A stretch of 64,000 nucleotides of DNA. Origin: JANQSP01 sp965226095. GTDB taxonomy: Bacteria; Bdellovibrionota; Bdellovibrionia; Bdellovibrionales; UBA1609. The stretch spans positions 1,054,001 through 1,118,000 of the forward strand of contig OZ245336.1 of the NCBI GenBank assembly GCA_965226095.1. The letters run 5' to 3'. A program made the position numbers and the translations under genes. A model generated the notes under the pieces. The model saw only the letters and a program-made list of their open reading frames with translations. It was not told where the DNA came from and did no database searches. Of the stretch, positions 34,989 to 43,844 are shown piece by piece. How positions within the stretch are numbered: position 1 is the stretch's first letter; every line of letters starts with the position of its first letter.

Positions 34989-35648
34989 ATGCCTCTTAAT
35001 CGTAATCAAATAGCCCAAAGAATTGCTCAAGAAGTGCAAGATGGCTTTGTTGTTAATTTAGGTATTGGAATCCCCACTTTAGTCAGTAACTTTATTCCAA
35101 AAGATATTCATGTCCTGTTTCATAGTGAGAACGGTCTTTTAGGGCTAGGTCCATTTCCCTATGAAGGAGAAGAAGATGCAGATCTCATCAATGCCGGCAA
35201 ACAAACCGTCACTGCTGTAAAGGGATCGAGTTTTTTTTCTTCAGCCAATAGCTTTGCTATGATTCGAGGAGGACATATTGATTTAAGCGTCCTAGGAGCC
35301 TTACAAGTCGATCAAGGAGGATCTTTGGCCAACTGGATGGTACCAGGTAAAATGGTGAAGGGGATGGGAGGAGCTATGGATCTGGTGGCTGGTGCTAAAA
35401 GAGTAGTGCTGGCTATGCAACATACAGATAAAAAAGGCCAATCCAAACTATTAACAAAATGCACATTACCTTTAACAGGAGTGGCCTGTGTCCAGCGTGT
35501 TGTTACAGATTATGCAGTCATTGATATAGATCCCAAAGAAGGCTTTATTTTAAGGGAAGTAGTGGAGGGGACTTCTCCGGAAGAAATACAAAAGATCACC
35601 GACGCTCCTCTAAAAATAGATTCTTCTGTAAAAACCATCTCTTTATAA
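34989..35648 (+). CDS. 3-oxoacid CoA-transferase, subunit B
   Basis: A 219-residue beta subunit. 'NLGIGIPTLVSNFIP' is the family start, and the CoA-binding catalytic glutamate is E47 in 'HSENGLLGLGP'. 'RGGHIDLSVLGALQVD' and 'GMGGAMDLVAGAKRV' are also conserved. It is 64 bp downstream of subunit A. The gene converges on putA with a 39-bp gap. Confidence 0.93.
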   Translation: MPLNRNQIAQRIAQEVQDGFVVNLGIGIPTLVSNFIPKDIHVLFHSENGLLGLGPFPYEGEEDADLINAGKQTVTAVKGSSFFSSANSFAMIRGGHIDLSVLGALQVDQGGSLANWMVPGKMVKGMGGAMDLVAGAKRVVLAMQHTDKKGQSKLLTKCTLPLTGVACVQRVVTDYAVIDIDPKEGFILREVVEGTSPEEIQKITDAPLKIDSSVKTISL

Positions 35649-35687
35649 GCTTTTATTATAATGGAATTGAAATATAACGACGAATTT

Positions 35688-38630
35688 TTACTCAAAAAGT
35701 TCCGGAGCAAAACCTCTTCTCAGTTTATTTTCTGTTAAAATTTTAGTGTGCAAGAATTGTTTGAGATATTCCGGCCCTCCAGCTTTGCTTCCTAAGCCGG
35801 ACATTTTTCGACCACCAAAAGGATGCCTCTCTACTAAAGCTCCTGTACAGTTTCTATTGATATAAACATTACCTACTTCTACTAAAGATTTAAACTTTTC
35901 TATATGAGAAGGCTGACGGGAATAAAACCCCGCTGTTAAACCAAAAGCGGTCTTATTAACTTGTTTAATAGCTTCTTCCAAATTTTTAACTTTAAAAATA
36001 GCTAAGACAGGAGCAAAAAGTTCTTTTTGCATAAGGTCTGCATTTTCATCTTCTGCTAAATAAACAACAGGAGGATGAATCCAAGAGGAATGAGATTTTT
36101 CAAAACTTCCTTCAAAAAGTTTTTTGCTTTTTTCCTGTTCTATAAAATTGTTAATTCTTTTAAAAGCTCTTTCATCTACCAAGGGACCCAGGCTCACTTC
36201 TGGTTTCTCTGAAGAACTTATGATAAGACTTTGAACAGCAGGAATAAATCTTTCTATAAAATTTTTATAAACATCTTCTACCACCACCACACGACTACAA
36301 GCAGAACATTTTTGCCCTTGGAAACCAAAGGCCGAATCCAAAACTCCGTGAATTGCTTCATCCAAATCCGCCGAGCTATCCACAACAATGGTGTTTTTTC
36401 CTCCCATTTCCACAATACATTTTTTAATGTCTTTTTGATTCTTGGAAATCTGACCTGCTTTTTTAATAATTTGCGCGCCTACTTCAAAGGAGCCGGTAAA
36501 AGAAACAATAGAAACTTTAGGGTGAGAGACCAAATAATCACCTATCTCTTCTCCTATTCCGGGGAGAAAAGCAAAACTCTCCTTGGGAAAACCACTTTCC
36601 AATAAAAGCTCCGCCAGCTTTAAGCCAGTTAAACTACTTTGCTCCGCGGGTTTAATAAGCACCGTATTTCCGCAGAGGAGGGGAGCGATGCTCATACCTG
36701 TTAAAATAGCTAAGGGGAAATTCCAAGGGGAAATAACGGCTGTTGGGCCTATGGCCTCAAAATGATAAAAACTTTCTTCTCCAGCGGTATCACTCGTTTT
36801 TTTCTTTTGGAGGAGCATTTTATAAGACGAGGCATAGTAATTGCAAAAGTCGATAGCTTCTGCCACATCGCCTTGCGCTTCTCTCCAGGTTTTACCCACT
36901 TCAAAAACCTGAAGAGCCGCAAGTTCGAATTCTTTTTTTTGAAGAAGAAGCGCTAGTTTTTTGGTGCTGTCTATTCGTTTTTGAGGGGCGCTATGCTTCC
37001 ATTCTTCAAAAAAAGAACTGGTATAAGAAATCGCTTCCTCTGCTTGATCTTTACTAGCTAAAAAACTATGGCTTATAATTTGATCCGTTCGACTAGGGTT
37101 TTTTCTCTCTAAAATTTGCTCGGAAGTTATTTTTTCTCCTTTTAAAATAAGAGGTACTTCTAAAGGAAATTGTTTTTTTACTTTCTGAAGAGCTATTTGA
37201 AAGTTATCTCTATTTTCTTTTTTACTAAAATCCAACATGGGATGGTTTTGAAATACTTCTTTTTCCAGTGATTTTGTTTTTTGCTCTATAGAGTTTAAAT
37301 ATTTTTTAGGATCCGCCAATAATTCTTCTGGCTTTTTATTTTTTAAAAAAGAACTTAAAACAAAAGATTGATTGGCGGTGTTTTCTAAAAGTCTTCGAAC
37401 AAGGTAGGACATACCAGGTATAAGTTCTCCTATTGTGGAATAGAGGCGAACACAATAATTTTTTTCTAAAAGCGCTTGAGCTAAACCTTCTCCCATCCCA
37501 TAAAGCACTTGAAACTCCATTTGTGCTTTAGGGTGTAATTTATGTAAAGCCAAACAATAGGCGATTGAACGAATGTTGTGAGAACCTATAGCTATTTTTA
37601 CTTTTGGTGCGTTTTCAAAAAGATACTTGGTGCATTTTTCAAAATTAACATCCGTTTCCGACTTATGAGTATAGACGGGGATAGGCCAGTTTTTTTGCTT
37701 GGCCAATAAAACTTCGGAATCCCAATAAGCTCCTTTTACCAAGCGAATAGTAATGGGTTTTCCTCTTTGTTCAGAAAAACGAACTAATTGCCTTAAATCT
37801 TCAAAACTATCTTTTAAATAACTTTGAAGGACGATTCCAAAGTGAGGATAGTTCTTAAATTCTTCCTCTATCAGAAGTTCTTTAAAAGTTTCCAGCAGTA
37901 AATCTTTATGCTCATAATGTTCCACATCTAAGTTGATAAAAATAAAATCATGGACGGCCCTTTGAAAAAGGGGACGCAGTGTTTTCTTTATTTCTTCTTT
38001 GGAAAATTCCCAGGCTTCCACTTTAATTTGAGAAAAAATAGAAGTGGCTTTAACAGACACATTGATAGAAGGGATAGGGCCTAAGTTATCTGACTGAAGT
38101 TTTTCTTTTTGTGGCCAGTTTTTTATATTTTGAGTAAGGAGATCCATAAGTTCAAGATATTGATGAAAACAGTCTTTAGCTTCTTTTTCGGAGAGAGTCG
38201 CTTCATTTAAAATATCTATAGAAAAAGCTAAATTGTTATTCCAGTTTTTACGGAGAACAGGTAAGGCTTCTTCCACATTAGCACCTGTGATAAATATTTT
38301 AGCCACTTGTTGCACTTGGTTTTTAATATTTTTTACAAACAAACCAGGACTGAGTTTTCCTAATCCAGAACTGATAAAACCTAATTCCTGATCTTTGAAA
38401 TACTCATTAAAAATAGAAAGCACTTTTTTATCTTCTGACTCTGATAAACTGGATAGCACATCTATAAAATGAAAAAGGCGGGTTTTTAGATCATGATTAT
38501 TCATGGTCCAGGAGAGCATCTTTTTGTACCACCAGTTTTTTTCCAAAAAGACAGAACCTCCCTTCTGGCTTTTTTTCAAAAGCTCTAGACCATTTTCAAA
38601 TATCAGTTTTTCCAAATTTTGATCTTTCAT
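35688..38630 (-). CDS. putA: Bifunctional proline dehydrogenase / P5C dehydrogenase
   Basis: Oxidises proline to glutamate in two steps (980 residues). The N-terminal half contains the FAD-dependent proline dehydrogenase barrel (about 90-430; 'IRLVKGAYWDSEV', 'IGSHNIRSIAYCLA', 'RLYSTIGELIPGMSYLVRRLLENT' in part). The C-terminal half is an aldehyde dehydrogenase with 'GPTAVISPWNFPLAI', 'VEMGGKN' (general base) and 'GFQGQKCSACSR' (nucleophilic Cys). There is no N-terminal DNA-binding domain, so it is a catalytic type only, not the autoregulating PutA of enterics. The minus-strand gene stands alone. Confidence 0.95.
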   Translation of the reverse strand: MKDQNLEKLIFENGLELLKKSQKGGSVFLEKNWWYKKMLSWTMNNHDLKTRLFHFIDVLSSLSESEDKKVLSIFNEYFKDQELGFISSGLGKLSPGLFVKNIKNQVQQVAKIFITGANVEEALPVLRKNWNNNLAFSIDILNEATLSEKEAKDCFHQYLELMDLLTQNIKNWPQKEKLQSDNLGPIPSINVSVKATSIFSQIKVEAWEFSKEEIKKTLRPLFQRAVHDFIFINLDVEHYEHKDLLLETFKELLIEEEFKNYPHFGIVLQSYLKDSFEDLRQLVRFSEQRGKPITIRLVKGAYWDSEVLLAKQKNWPIPVYTHKSETDVNFEKCTKYLFENAPKVKIAIGSHNIRSIAYCLALHKLHPKAQMEFQVLYGMGEGLAQALLEKNYCVRLYSTIGELIPGMSYLVRRLLENTANQSFVLSSFLKNKKPEELLADPKKYLNSIEQKTKSLEKEVFQNHPMLDFSKKENRDNFQIALQKVKKQFPLEVPLILKGEKITSEQILERKNPSRTDQIISHSFLASKDQAEEAISYTSSFFEEWKHSAPQKRIDSTKKLALLLQKKEFELAALQVFEVGKTWREAQGDVAEAIDFCNYYASSYKMLLQKKKTSDTAGEESFYHFEAIGPTAVISPWNFPLAILTGMSIAPLLCGNTVLIKPAEQSSLTGLKLAELLLESGFPKESFAFLPGIGEEIGDYLVSHPKVSIVSFTGSFEVGAQIIKKAGQISKNQKDIKKCIVEMGGKNTIVVDSSADLDEAIHGVLDSAFGFQGQKCSACSRVVVVEDVYKNFIERFIPAVQSLIISSSEKPEVSLGPLVDERAFKRINNFIEQEKSKKLFEGSFEKSHSSWIHPPVVYLAEDENADLMQKELFAPVLAIFKVKNLEEAIKQVNKTAFGLTAGFYSRQPSHIEKFKSLVEVGNVYINRNCTGALVERHPFGGRKMSGLGSKAGGPEYLKQFLHTKILTENKLRRGFAPELFE

Positions 38631-38704
38631 AAAATCTCTTACTTTTTTAAGGAATTTTCTATAAATAAGGGCAAAAATTCAAGTGTATTCTTCTAATTGT
38701 CCAT

Positions 38705-38767
38705 GGATTCCCGTTTGCACGGGGATGACTGTCACGCTGTCATTTCCACAGAAGCAGAAATCCAGAG
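38705..38767. repeat. Pair of GGATTCC...GGAAT-type palindromic elements
   Basis: One element (38705-38729) reads GGATTCCCGT..ACGGGGATGAC and folds into an ATTCCCGT/ACGGGGAT hairpin. An inverted relative (38739-38767) begins GTCATTTCC and ends AAATCCAGAG. A related pair is found at 47781-47837. Elements of this GTCATTCC...GGAATCCA form are dispersed in many bacterial genomes. Confidence 0.65.
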
Positions 38768-38791
38768 AGATGAATTTAATTGAGAACTAAA

Positions 38792-38839
38792 AGGCCGCTT
38801 GGGGCCTGTAAACTCAAAAGGCCGCCTGAAGGCCTTTTT
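38792..38839. terminator. Two adjacent GGCC hairpins, the second terminator-like
   Basis: AGGCC-GCTTGG-GGCCT (38792-38807) is followed by AAAAGGCC-GCCTGAA-GGCCTTTTT (38816-38839). The second has a flanking A-run and T-run and could act in both directions, e.g. for putA-side or LRR-gene transcripts. Read as complements, the loops (CCAAGC and TTCAGGC) match those of the hairpin family at 47433-47703. Confidence 0.6.
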
Positions 38840-38894
38840 AGTGTAACATAATATAACTTATCGGGGATTTGAGTATTTATGCTTGAGAGTCCAT

Positions 38895-39459
38895 TTAAAA
38901 CTTAACCTTACCGCGCCATTTTCGCCTTACACGTTCTCTTTCTGTTATAGATAAGTTATTTTTAGCTAAATAAAGCTCCCATAAAGAATCTAAATTTGAA
39001 AACACATCTTTAGGTAAAGAAGACAGGTTATTATATTTAAGGTAAAGAGATTGTAAAGCTTGTAAATCTAAAGAGAAAATAAATCCCTTCAGGCAAGGAA
39101 GATAACTTATTATAAGAAAGAGAAAGCCATTCCAAAGAAGTTAAACCTGAAAAATCATCGAATTGGAGTGTAATGATATTTCTATTGTGCAAATCTAACA
39201 CCCTAATAATGCTTAAATCCTCATCACTTACTTCTGCACAATCAGTTCTATGAAGAAGTTGTTTCAGAATGGCTTTTTGAACCTCCAAAGTTCTATCGCA
39301 AACAGTCTTTTTTGAACTAGGTAGAAGTGGGATTAAAGGTAAATCTTGTTGCTCCTCTTCCCTTCCTTCTTCTTCCTTTAAAATCTCTTCTTCCACTTGA
39401 GCGAAACCTGTTGAGATATTGAGTAATATAACAACTGCTAAAAGTATTTTTTGAAACAT
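38895..39459 (-). pseudogene. Leucine-rich-repeat secreted protein gene, frameshifted
   Basis: The intact first part (140 residues, 39459 to stop at 39037) has a signal peptide ('MFQKILLAVVILLNISTGFAQ'), an acidic stretch, the cap 'CDRTLEVQKAILKQLLHRTDC' and two LRRs up to 'LSSLPEGIYF'. Beyond that the frame degenerates, while another frame continues in register with '...LQSLYLKYNNLSSLPKDVF', 'SLWELYLAKNN' and stops at 38895. Measured between 'SLPEG' and 'SLPKD' the DNA is 79 bp instead of the regular 72, so about 7 bp appear inserted near 39060-39090. Either a mutated gene, a sequence error or, less likely, recoding. Confidence 0.75.
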
Positions 39460-39569
39460 ATTTTCACCCTCTGCACATCGATATTTAATTAATATTACAT
39501 TTTGATGTATACTAAACGATATAATAAATCAAAAGATTATTTTATCATTCACCAGCTATAGTGGCTTAA

Positions 39570-41564
39570 TTACTGCACAGCTTGTTCATTTTGAAAAGAG
39601 CATTGATTTTTTACATCTTCAATAAATTTGGTTTTTTCTTCCTCACTTACATTAGGATAAAATTTATCGAGGTTTTCTGTAATTTGTTCTTCATCTACTA
39701 AGGCATTTATATGTTCATTCCTTTTGACCATAAAGGTGCTGGTTTGTGAATTGCCATGTTTTTTACTATTATATCTTTCAAACTCTTTTTGAAGTTCTTG
39801 TCGTGTTAATAAAGAATCATTTGACCTTAAAGAGTTATTGAATAATTTTTGTTTATAATCACAAATATTATTTTTTTCACAGTTTTCATTCTGTTTCCTG
39901 CATTCATATTGTATTTCATCACATTTTTCAAGCCGTGTATCCTTACTGGAATATGCGCTCAATATCGAATATGGATTAGTTTTATTATTATTATTATCTT
40001 TAACGCTCATTTCAATAATAAAATCGCAAGCGCTATCTTCTTCACACTCTTGCTCAGTAGAGTAATTACAAGTGTTAGGACAATTTTGTGCGGTAACAAT
40101 TTCTTCTTTTAAATCTACCATAAACTGTTCAAATCTACCTTTGACATAAGTGTGCCCTCCATTATGGGCTGTATGTACAAAATGTTTTTTTAATTCTGTT
40201 GGATTAAATAATTTCAGTTTTTTTACTGTTAAATTATCTTTATTATAGGAAAGTTTTTTATGAAAAATATTATAAGCGTCTGTATCATTTACAAGTATCC
40301 AAATTTCATCAATGGGAATTTTTCCTGTTACGGAGTCAGTAGCTACACCTTCGACAGTGACGATGTCATTATACCCAATAAATTTCTTCTTGAATTTTTG
40401 CTCTATGAAAAAATCTTCTTCGATATTTTCTATATATATTTTTCCTGTATCAGAAAGAGAAGGTTCATCATTATAGTTTGATTCTAATGCAAGCATATGT
40501 CTTTTGATATTATACATGGAATAAAAAAAACAAGAATAAGGGTCTTGTGTTAAACTACAACTAAGAGGAGCCGATTTTGGTTCTTCTTTATTTTTTGGAT
40601 GTATTAACTTTTCCTCTAAATTTGGACAACGATCTTTAGCTTTAGCGTAGATATTATGATAACCACTATGGTGATCTTCATCATGTTCCGGGCTTATATA
40701 TTGTCTCATGGAATTATAGGTACCAAATGTAATTTGTCCATAACATCTAGCACCACTTCCACTTTTGACATTCAAGTTAAATGCCGATTCATGATTAAAT
40801 GTTGCAAAAAAATCATATTTTTCTTTTGTCGAAAGGTTAAAACAATCAGCTACTTCATTAAAAGCCTGGGCAGTCATCTTTACATAATCTTCTGTAAAAC
40901 AAGGCCTTCCTTCCTTAGCATTTTTAGCTTTAGGTGGGTTGATATCATTTTTATTGTTACAATGATAATGCTTCATTTGTATATGATGAGATCTTAACAT
41001 ACCTGAGAAAAAACAGATATCAGCAATACTTTCAGACTTTTCCTGTGTTTGACAAAATTGAATTAATTTTTGCCCTGGAGTATCATCAACTTCTGTATCT
41101 GTAAAAACTTCTTCATTGGTAGGACTTGTGTCATTTACAACATTGGCTTCACTGTTCCCTTCAGATGGTTTTGCAAGTTGTTGAGGGGGCTCATTGTTTT
41201 TCTCACTGGCATCCATAAAATGCTTTTTATATATATGAGCCATATAGCTAGCAATCATACCTGTCATGCTAAAGCTATCTCCAAAGTTTAAGGAGTCTTT
41301 TGGTTCTTCTTTTGTAGGACATTCCACACAAGGCGCTTGCGCCTCTGTTGCCGCTGGCAATGATGCTTCTTCTGTTTTAATTAAATTTTCAAAGTTTTTA
41401 CAAACATCCAGTGGTATGAAATTATTTGCACCAATGACCACTTGCTTTGTATATTTATTGGCACTATCTGAACAGGTATTTTCCGATTGATAAAAAGTTG
41501 AACTGTAAACAAAGTGGGTGGTTAAAAGAATGCAACAGCTTGATAGGAAATTTACTAGTTTCAT
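39570..41564 (-). CDS. Secreted protein with lysozyme/transglycosylase-like region
   Basis: A 664-residue exported, cysteine-rich protein (signal peptide to about residue 21). Residues 251-290 resemble the catalytic part of SLT-type lytic transglycosylases: 'FFATFNHESAFNLNVKSGSGARCYGQITFGTY' in part, with E259 as candidate catalytic residue and an S-x-x-GA-x-C-x-GQIT block. A later 'AHNGGHTYVKGRF' is like the 'YNGG' of the same fold. Around this are polar, Glu/Asn-rich segments with unrecognised content and a C-terminal cysteine-rich part (CNYSTEQECEEDSACDF). A peptidoglycan-cutting role is inference. The gene at 41574 precedes it by 9 bp. Confidence 0.68.
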   Translation of the reverse strand: MKLVNFLSSCCILLTTHFVYSSTFYQSENTCSDSANKYTKQVVIGANNFIPLDVCKNFENLIKTEEASLPAATEAQAPCVECPTKEEPKDSLNFGDSFSMTGMIASYMAHIYKKHFMDASEKNNEPPQQLAKPSEGNSEANVVNDTSPTNEEVFTDTEVDDTPGQKLIQFCQTQEKSESIADICFFSGMLRSHHIQMKHYHCNNKNDINPPKAKNAKEGRPCFTEDYVKMTAQAFNEVADCFNLSTKEKYDFFATFNHESAFNLNVKSGSGARCYGQITFGTYNSMRQYISPEHDEDHHSGYHNIYAKAKDRCPNLEEKLIHPKNKEEPKSAPLSCSLTQDPYSCFFYSMYNIKRHMLALESNYNDEPSLSDTGKIYIENIEEDFFIEQKFKKKFIGYNDIVTVEGVATDSVTGKIPIDEIWILVNDTDAYNIFHKKLSYNKDNLTVKKLKLFNPTELKKHFVHTAHNGGHTYVKGRFEQFMVDLKEEIVTAQNCPNTCNYSTEQECEEDSACDFIIEMSVKDNNNNKTNPYSILSAYSSKDTRLEKCDEIQYECRKQNENCEKNNICDYKQKLFNNSLRSNDSLLTRQELQKEFERYNSKKHGNSQTSTFMVKRNEHINALVDEEQITENLDKFYPNVSEEEKTKFIEDVKNQCSFQNEQAVQ

Positions 41565-41573
41565 TATAAAATA

Positions 41574-42158
41574 TTATTTCTCATATAAACATTCTAAACC
41601 ATAGTAAATTTGTTTTGCCCATTCATCAGGAAATTCTTTCACAGACGTATTGTCCGGAAGGTTATAATAAAAATGATAATATCTTACAAAAGCATCAAGT
41701 ATATTAATTGAAGGAGACTGTTTTATAGCATCAAAAAGAGGTATGAGTTCTTCAATATTATCTCTAATTGTACGTAAAAATAAACCATCATCACTTTTTA
41801 ATCTTTGCTTTAAATAATTTTGAATTACACGCATTAAATCTTTTAATGTATTATGCACATGATCCACTTTTTCGTTTAGTGATTTTTGTGTTTCACAAAC
41901 AGCAGTAATAGCTTGTAAATGTGTACCCACTGCTTTTCTTAATGGTGCTGATTCTAAAGGTTTATAATAATCCTCACCCAATACACTTGCTTTTGATAAG
42001 GTATTTTGATTATTGGCTACATTGCGATTTTTTTCTTCTTTTTTATCTACTGCTTTATTAGGTGATTGAGTTTTTACAGGATCTTGGGAGCTTTGCTGAG
42101 CTTGTAAATAACATGAAAAAAATAAGCTAAGTATTGAAAAATATATGATTTTTTTCAT
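41574..42158 (-). CDS. Secreted helical protein of unknown function
   Basis: A 194-residue exported protein (signal peptide ends near 'CYLQAQ', residue 21). After a polar Ser/Gln/Lys-rich linker, the rest looks helical ('LRKAVGTHLQAITAVCETQKSLNEKVDHVHNTLKDLM' in part). Two cysteines only. It is the first gene of a pair with the lysozyme-like protein at 39570, 9 bp apart, so they are probably expressed together and may interact. No family recognised. Confidence 0.65.
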   Translation of the reverse strand: MKKIIYFSILSLFFSCYLQAQQSSQDPVKTQSPNKAVDKKEEKNRNVANNQNTLSKASVLGEDYYKPLESAPLRKAVGTHLQAITAVCETQKSLNEKVDHVHNTLKDLMRVIQNYLKQRLKSDDGLFLRTIRDNIEELIPLFDAIKQSPSINILDAFVRYYHFYYNLPDNTSVKEFPDEWAKQIYYGLECLYEK

Positions 42159-42284
42159 TATTAATTCCCTTTTTGCTACAATAAATTATACTCACTTTAT
42201 ATAAAATTACAAATTTTTATTTTTTATAGGCAGTTTCACGACCCTGGGAGACAAATAGTGTAAATAATACACAATTTTACAGGT

Positions 42285-42833
42285 TTATGACTTCCTTGAA
42301 AACTGCGCACAAGAATCAATAAATTTTAAAAAATTTTTTGCCTGATTATTCAAACGATTGAGCAGTTGTTTATCTTGTATTTGTCCCTGCTTTAAAATGT
42401 TTTCTATATTCTGTAAAAATACCCTCTCCGGATAAATAAAAGCGTTCCGGTAAGCCATGATCTGTTGAAGTTGTTCCACGGCTCTTAAGCCTCCCCACCT
42501 GCCTCCTAATCCAACAAAACTCATAGGTTTTTCAAAACTATCAGGACAGGTCCAATGATCCACAAAGAATTTAAGAATACCAGGAAAAGAACCGTTATAT
42601 TCCGGACAAACAATAGTTAAAGCTTTAGAATTATTAATTTTTTCCACTACCACTTGGATATTTTCTGGCAATTTATTGGGATAGGGATTTTTTAATAAAG
42701 ATTGAAAATCAATGTCCATTAAAGAAATGATTTGCACTGGATAATTCAGCGCTTGATAGATTTTTTCAATAATACAAGCTACTTGATAGGTTTTGGATTT
42801 TGGACGATTGGTAGCTGAAATAATGTATTTCAT
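42285..42833 (-). CDS. NAD(P)H-dependent FMN reductase
   Basis: A 182-residue flavodoxin-like reductase, starting at the ATG at 42833. 'ISATNRPKSKTYQVA' is the flavin phosphate-binding loop, 'VCPEYNGSFPGILKFFVDHW' and 'VGLGGRWGGLRAVEQLQQIM' are typical of the FMN_red family (azoreductase/chromate reductase-like). The frame stays open 45 codons further upstream, but that part lies inside rpsN. The ATG overlaps the rpsN stop by one base (TAATG), implying translational coupling. Confidence 0.85.
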   Translation of the reverse strand: MKYIISATNRPKSKTYQVACIIEKIYQALNYPVQIISLMDIDFQSLLKNPYPNKLPENIQVVVEKINNSKALTIVCPEYNGSFPGILKFFVDHWTCPDSFEKPMSFVGLGGRWGGLRAVEQLQQIMAYRNAFIYPERVFLQNIENILKQGQIQDKQLLNRLNNQAKNFLKFIDSCAQFSRKS

Positions 42834-43138
42834 TACCAGCTGGATTTGATTACACCAGGTATCCTGCCCTGATGAGCTAATTCGCGAAACATCAAACGAG
42901 ACAAACCAAAGCGGCGTAAATTCCCTCTGGGACGACCAGTGATATTGCAACGACGGACAACACGGCACAAGGAACTATTTCTAGGCATTTTCTGCAAGGC
43001 AATACTGGCTGAATATCTTTGTTCTTCTGACAATTTTAGATTAGTAACTTTTTTACGCAACTCAGTTCGATAGACTCGACACTTAAGGGCCTTTTCCCTT
43101 CTTTTATCATTTTTCATAACAGAGCTTTTTTTAGCCAT
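42833..43138 (-). CDS. rpsN: 30S ribosomal protein S14 (zinc-free type)
   Basis: A 101-residue S14 that starts 'MAKKSSVMKNDKRREKAL' at 43138, with GAGGA nine bases before the ATG. The length equals that of E. coli S14, and the two CxxC pairs of the short zinc-binding S14 type are missing; one Cys in 'LCRVVRRCNITGRPRG' is retained. The C-terminal 'GLSRLMFRELAHQGRIPGVIKSSW' in part is conserved. Standing outside a ribosomal operon is unusual for the only S14; it may be the copy used under zinc limitation. It is coupled to the FMN reductase gene. Confidence 0.94.
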   Translation of the reverse strand: MAKKSSVMKNDKRREKALKCRVYRTELRKKVTNLKLSEEQRYSASIALQKMPRNSSLCRVVRRCNITGRPRGNLRRFGLSRLMFRELAHQGRIPGVIKSSW

Positions 43139-43244
43139 TTTATTGTTTCCTCTAAAGGTAAAACAGTACCATAAATTTTTAAAATCTGTCAAAATAAAAG
43201 TCTGTCTTATAGTAGTAGCGAATTTAATAAAGCAAGTCTAAAAG

Positions 43245-43628
43245 TTAAAGCTGTGGTGTACAGCTATAAAAACCTCTTTCTATAGCCTTTTCTTTCTCTT
43301 TTACTGGGATATAGAAAATATTAATGTTGCTGGTAAGAGCTCCACACAAGGCTATACTACGTTCAGTAAGCAGTTGACCTTTTATGGATTTAAAAACTTT
43401 AATTCCTGTGCTCGTTAAATCCTGCTTCATTATCTTAAGTTCTATTCCTCTCTCTTCTGTGCATTGCTTGCTTTGATCCCTTTTAAAAACCGGTATGATT
43501 TGTGCAGCACTTATTTTGATTTCAACTCCTCCTCTTTGCGCATTTTCTTTACAAATATTGGATTTTATAGATAAGTGAGGGTTTAAAGGTATAACAGTAG
43601 CCAATAGAAAAAGCCACTTAACAAACAT
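43245..43628 (-). CDS. Secreted protein of unknown function
   Basis: A 127-residue protein with a signal sequence ('MFVKWLFLLATVIPLNPHLS', cut near residue 20). It contains cysteines in 'SNICKENA', 'KQCTEERG', 'ALCGALTS', 'YSCTPQL'. GGAGGAGG lies 5 bp before the ATG at 43628, so the in-frame ATG at 43643 (which overlaps the ribosome-binding site) was not used. No family is recognised. Confidence 0.65.
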   Translation of the reverse strand: MFVKWLFLLATVIPLNPHLSIKSNICKENAQRGGVEIKISAAQIIPVFKRDQSKQCTEERGIELKIMKQDLTSTGIKVFKSIKGQLLTERSIALCGALTSNINIFYIPVKEKEKAIERGFYSCTPQL

Positions 43629-43844
43629 GAATACCTCCTCCATAAGGTCAAAGTCTTGACTATCTCAAATGATATGACCTCTCTCATTGATTAGAAGACT
43701 TAAAATCTCCTATTTCTTCTATTAATTTGCTCTCTAAGCTAATATAATACCCTATATTTCTGTTTTTTGAAAACTACTTTTTACTTCGGATCAGAAAAAT
43801 AAACAGTAATAGCTTCACCTTTTAAAGCGTGTTAACTTAATAAG

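Noticed and set aside
36231..36956. Several plus-strand frames opposite putA
   Set aside because: putA is intact and highly conserved over this region; the opposite frames have no motif or ribosome-binding site.
42834..42968. 45-residue N-terminal extension of the FMN reductase
   Set aside because: It coincides with the end of rpsN and does not resemble the family; the ATG overlapping the rpsN stop fits better.
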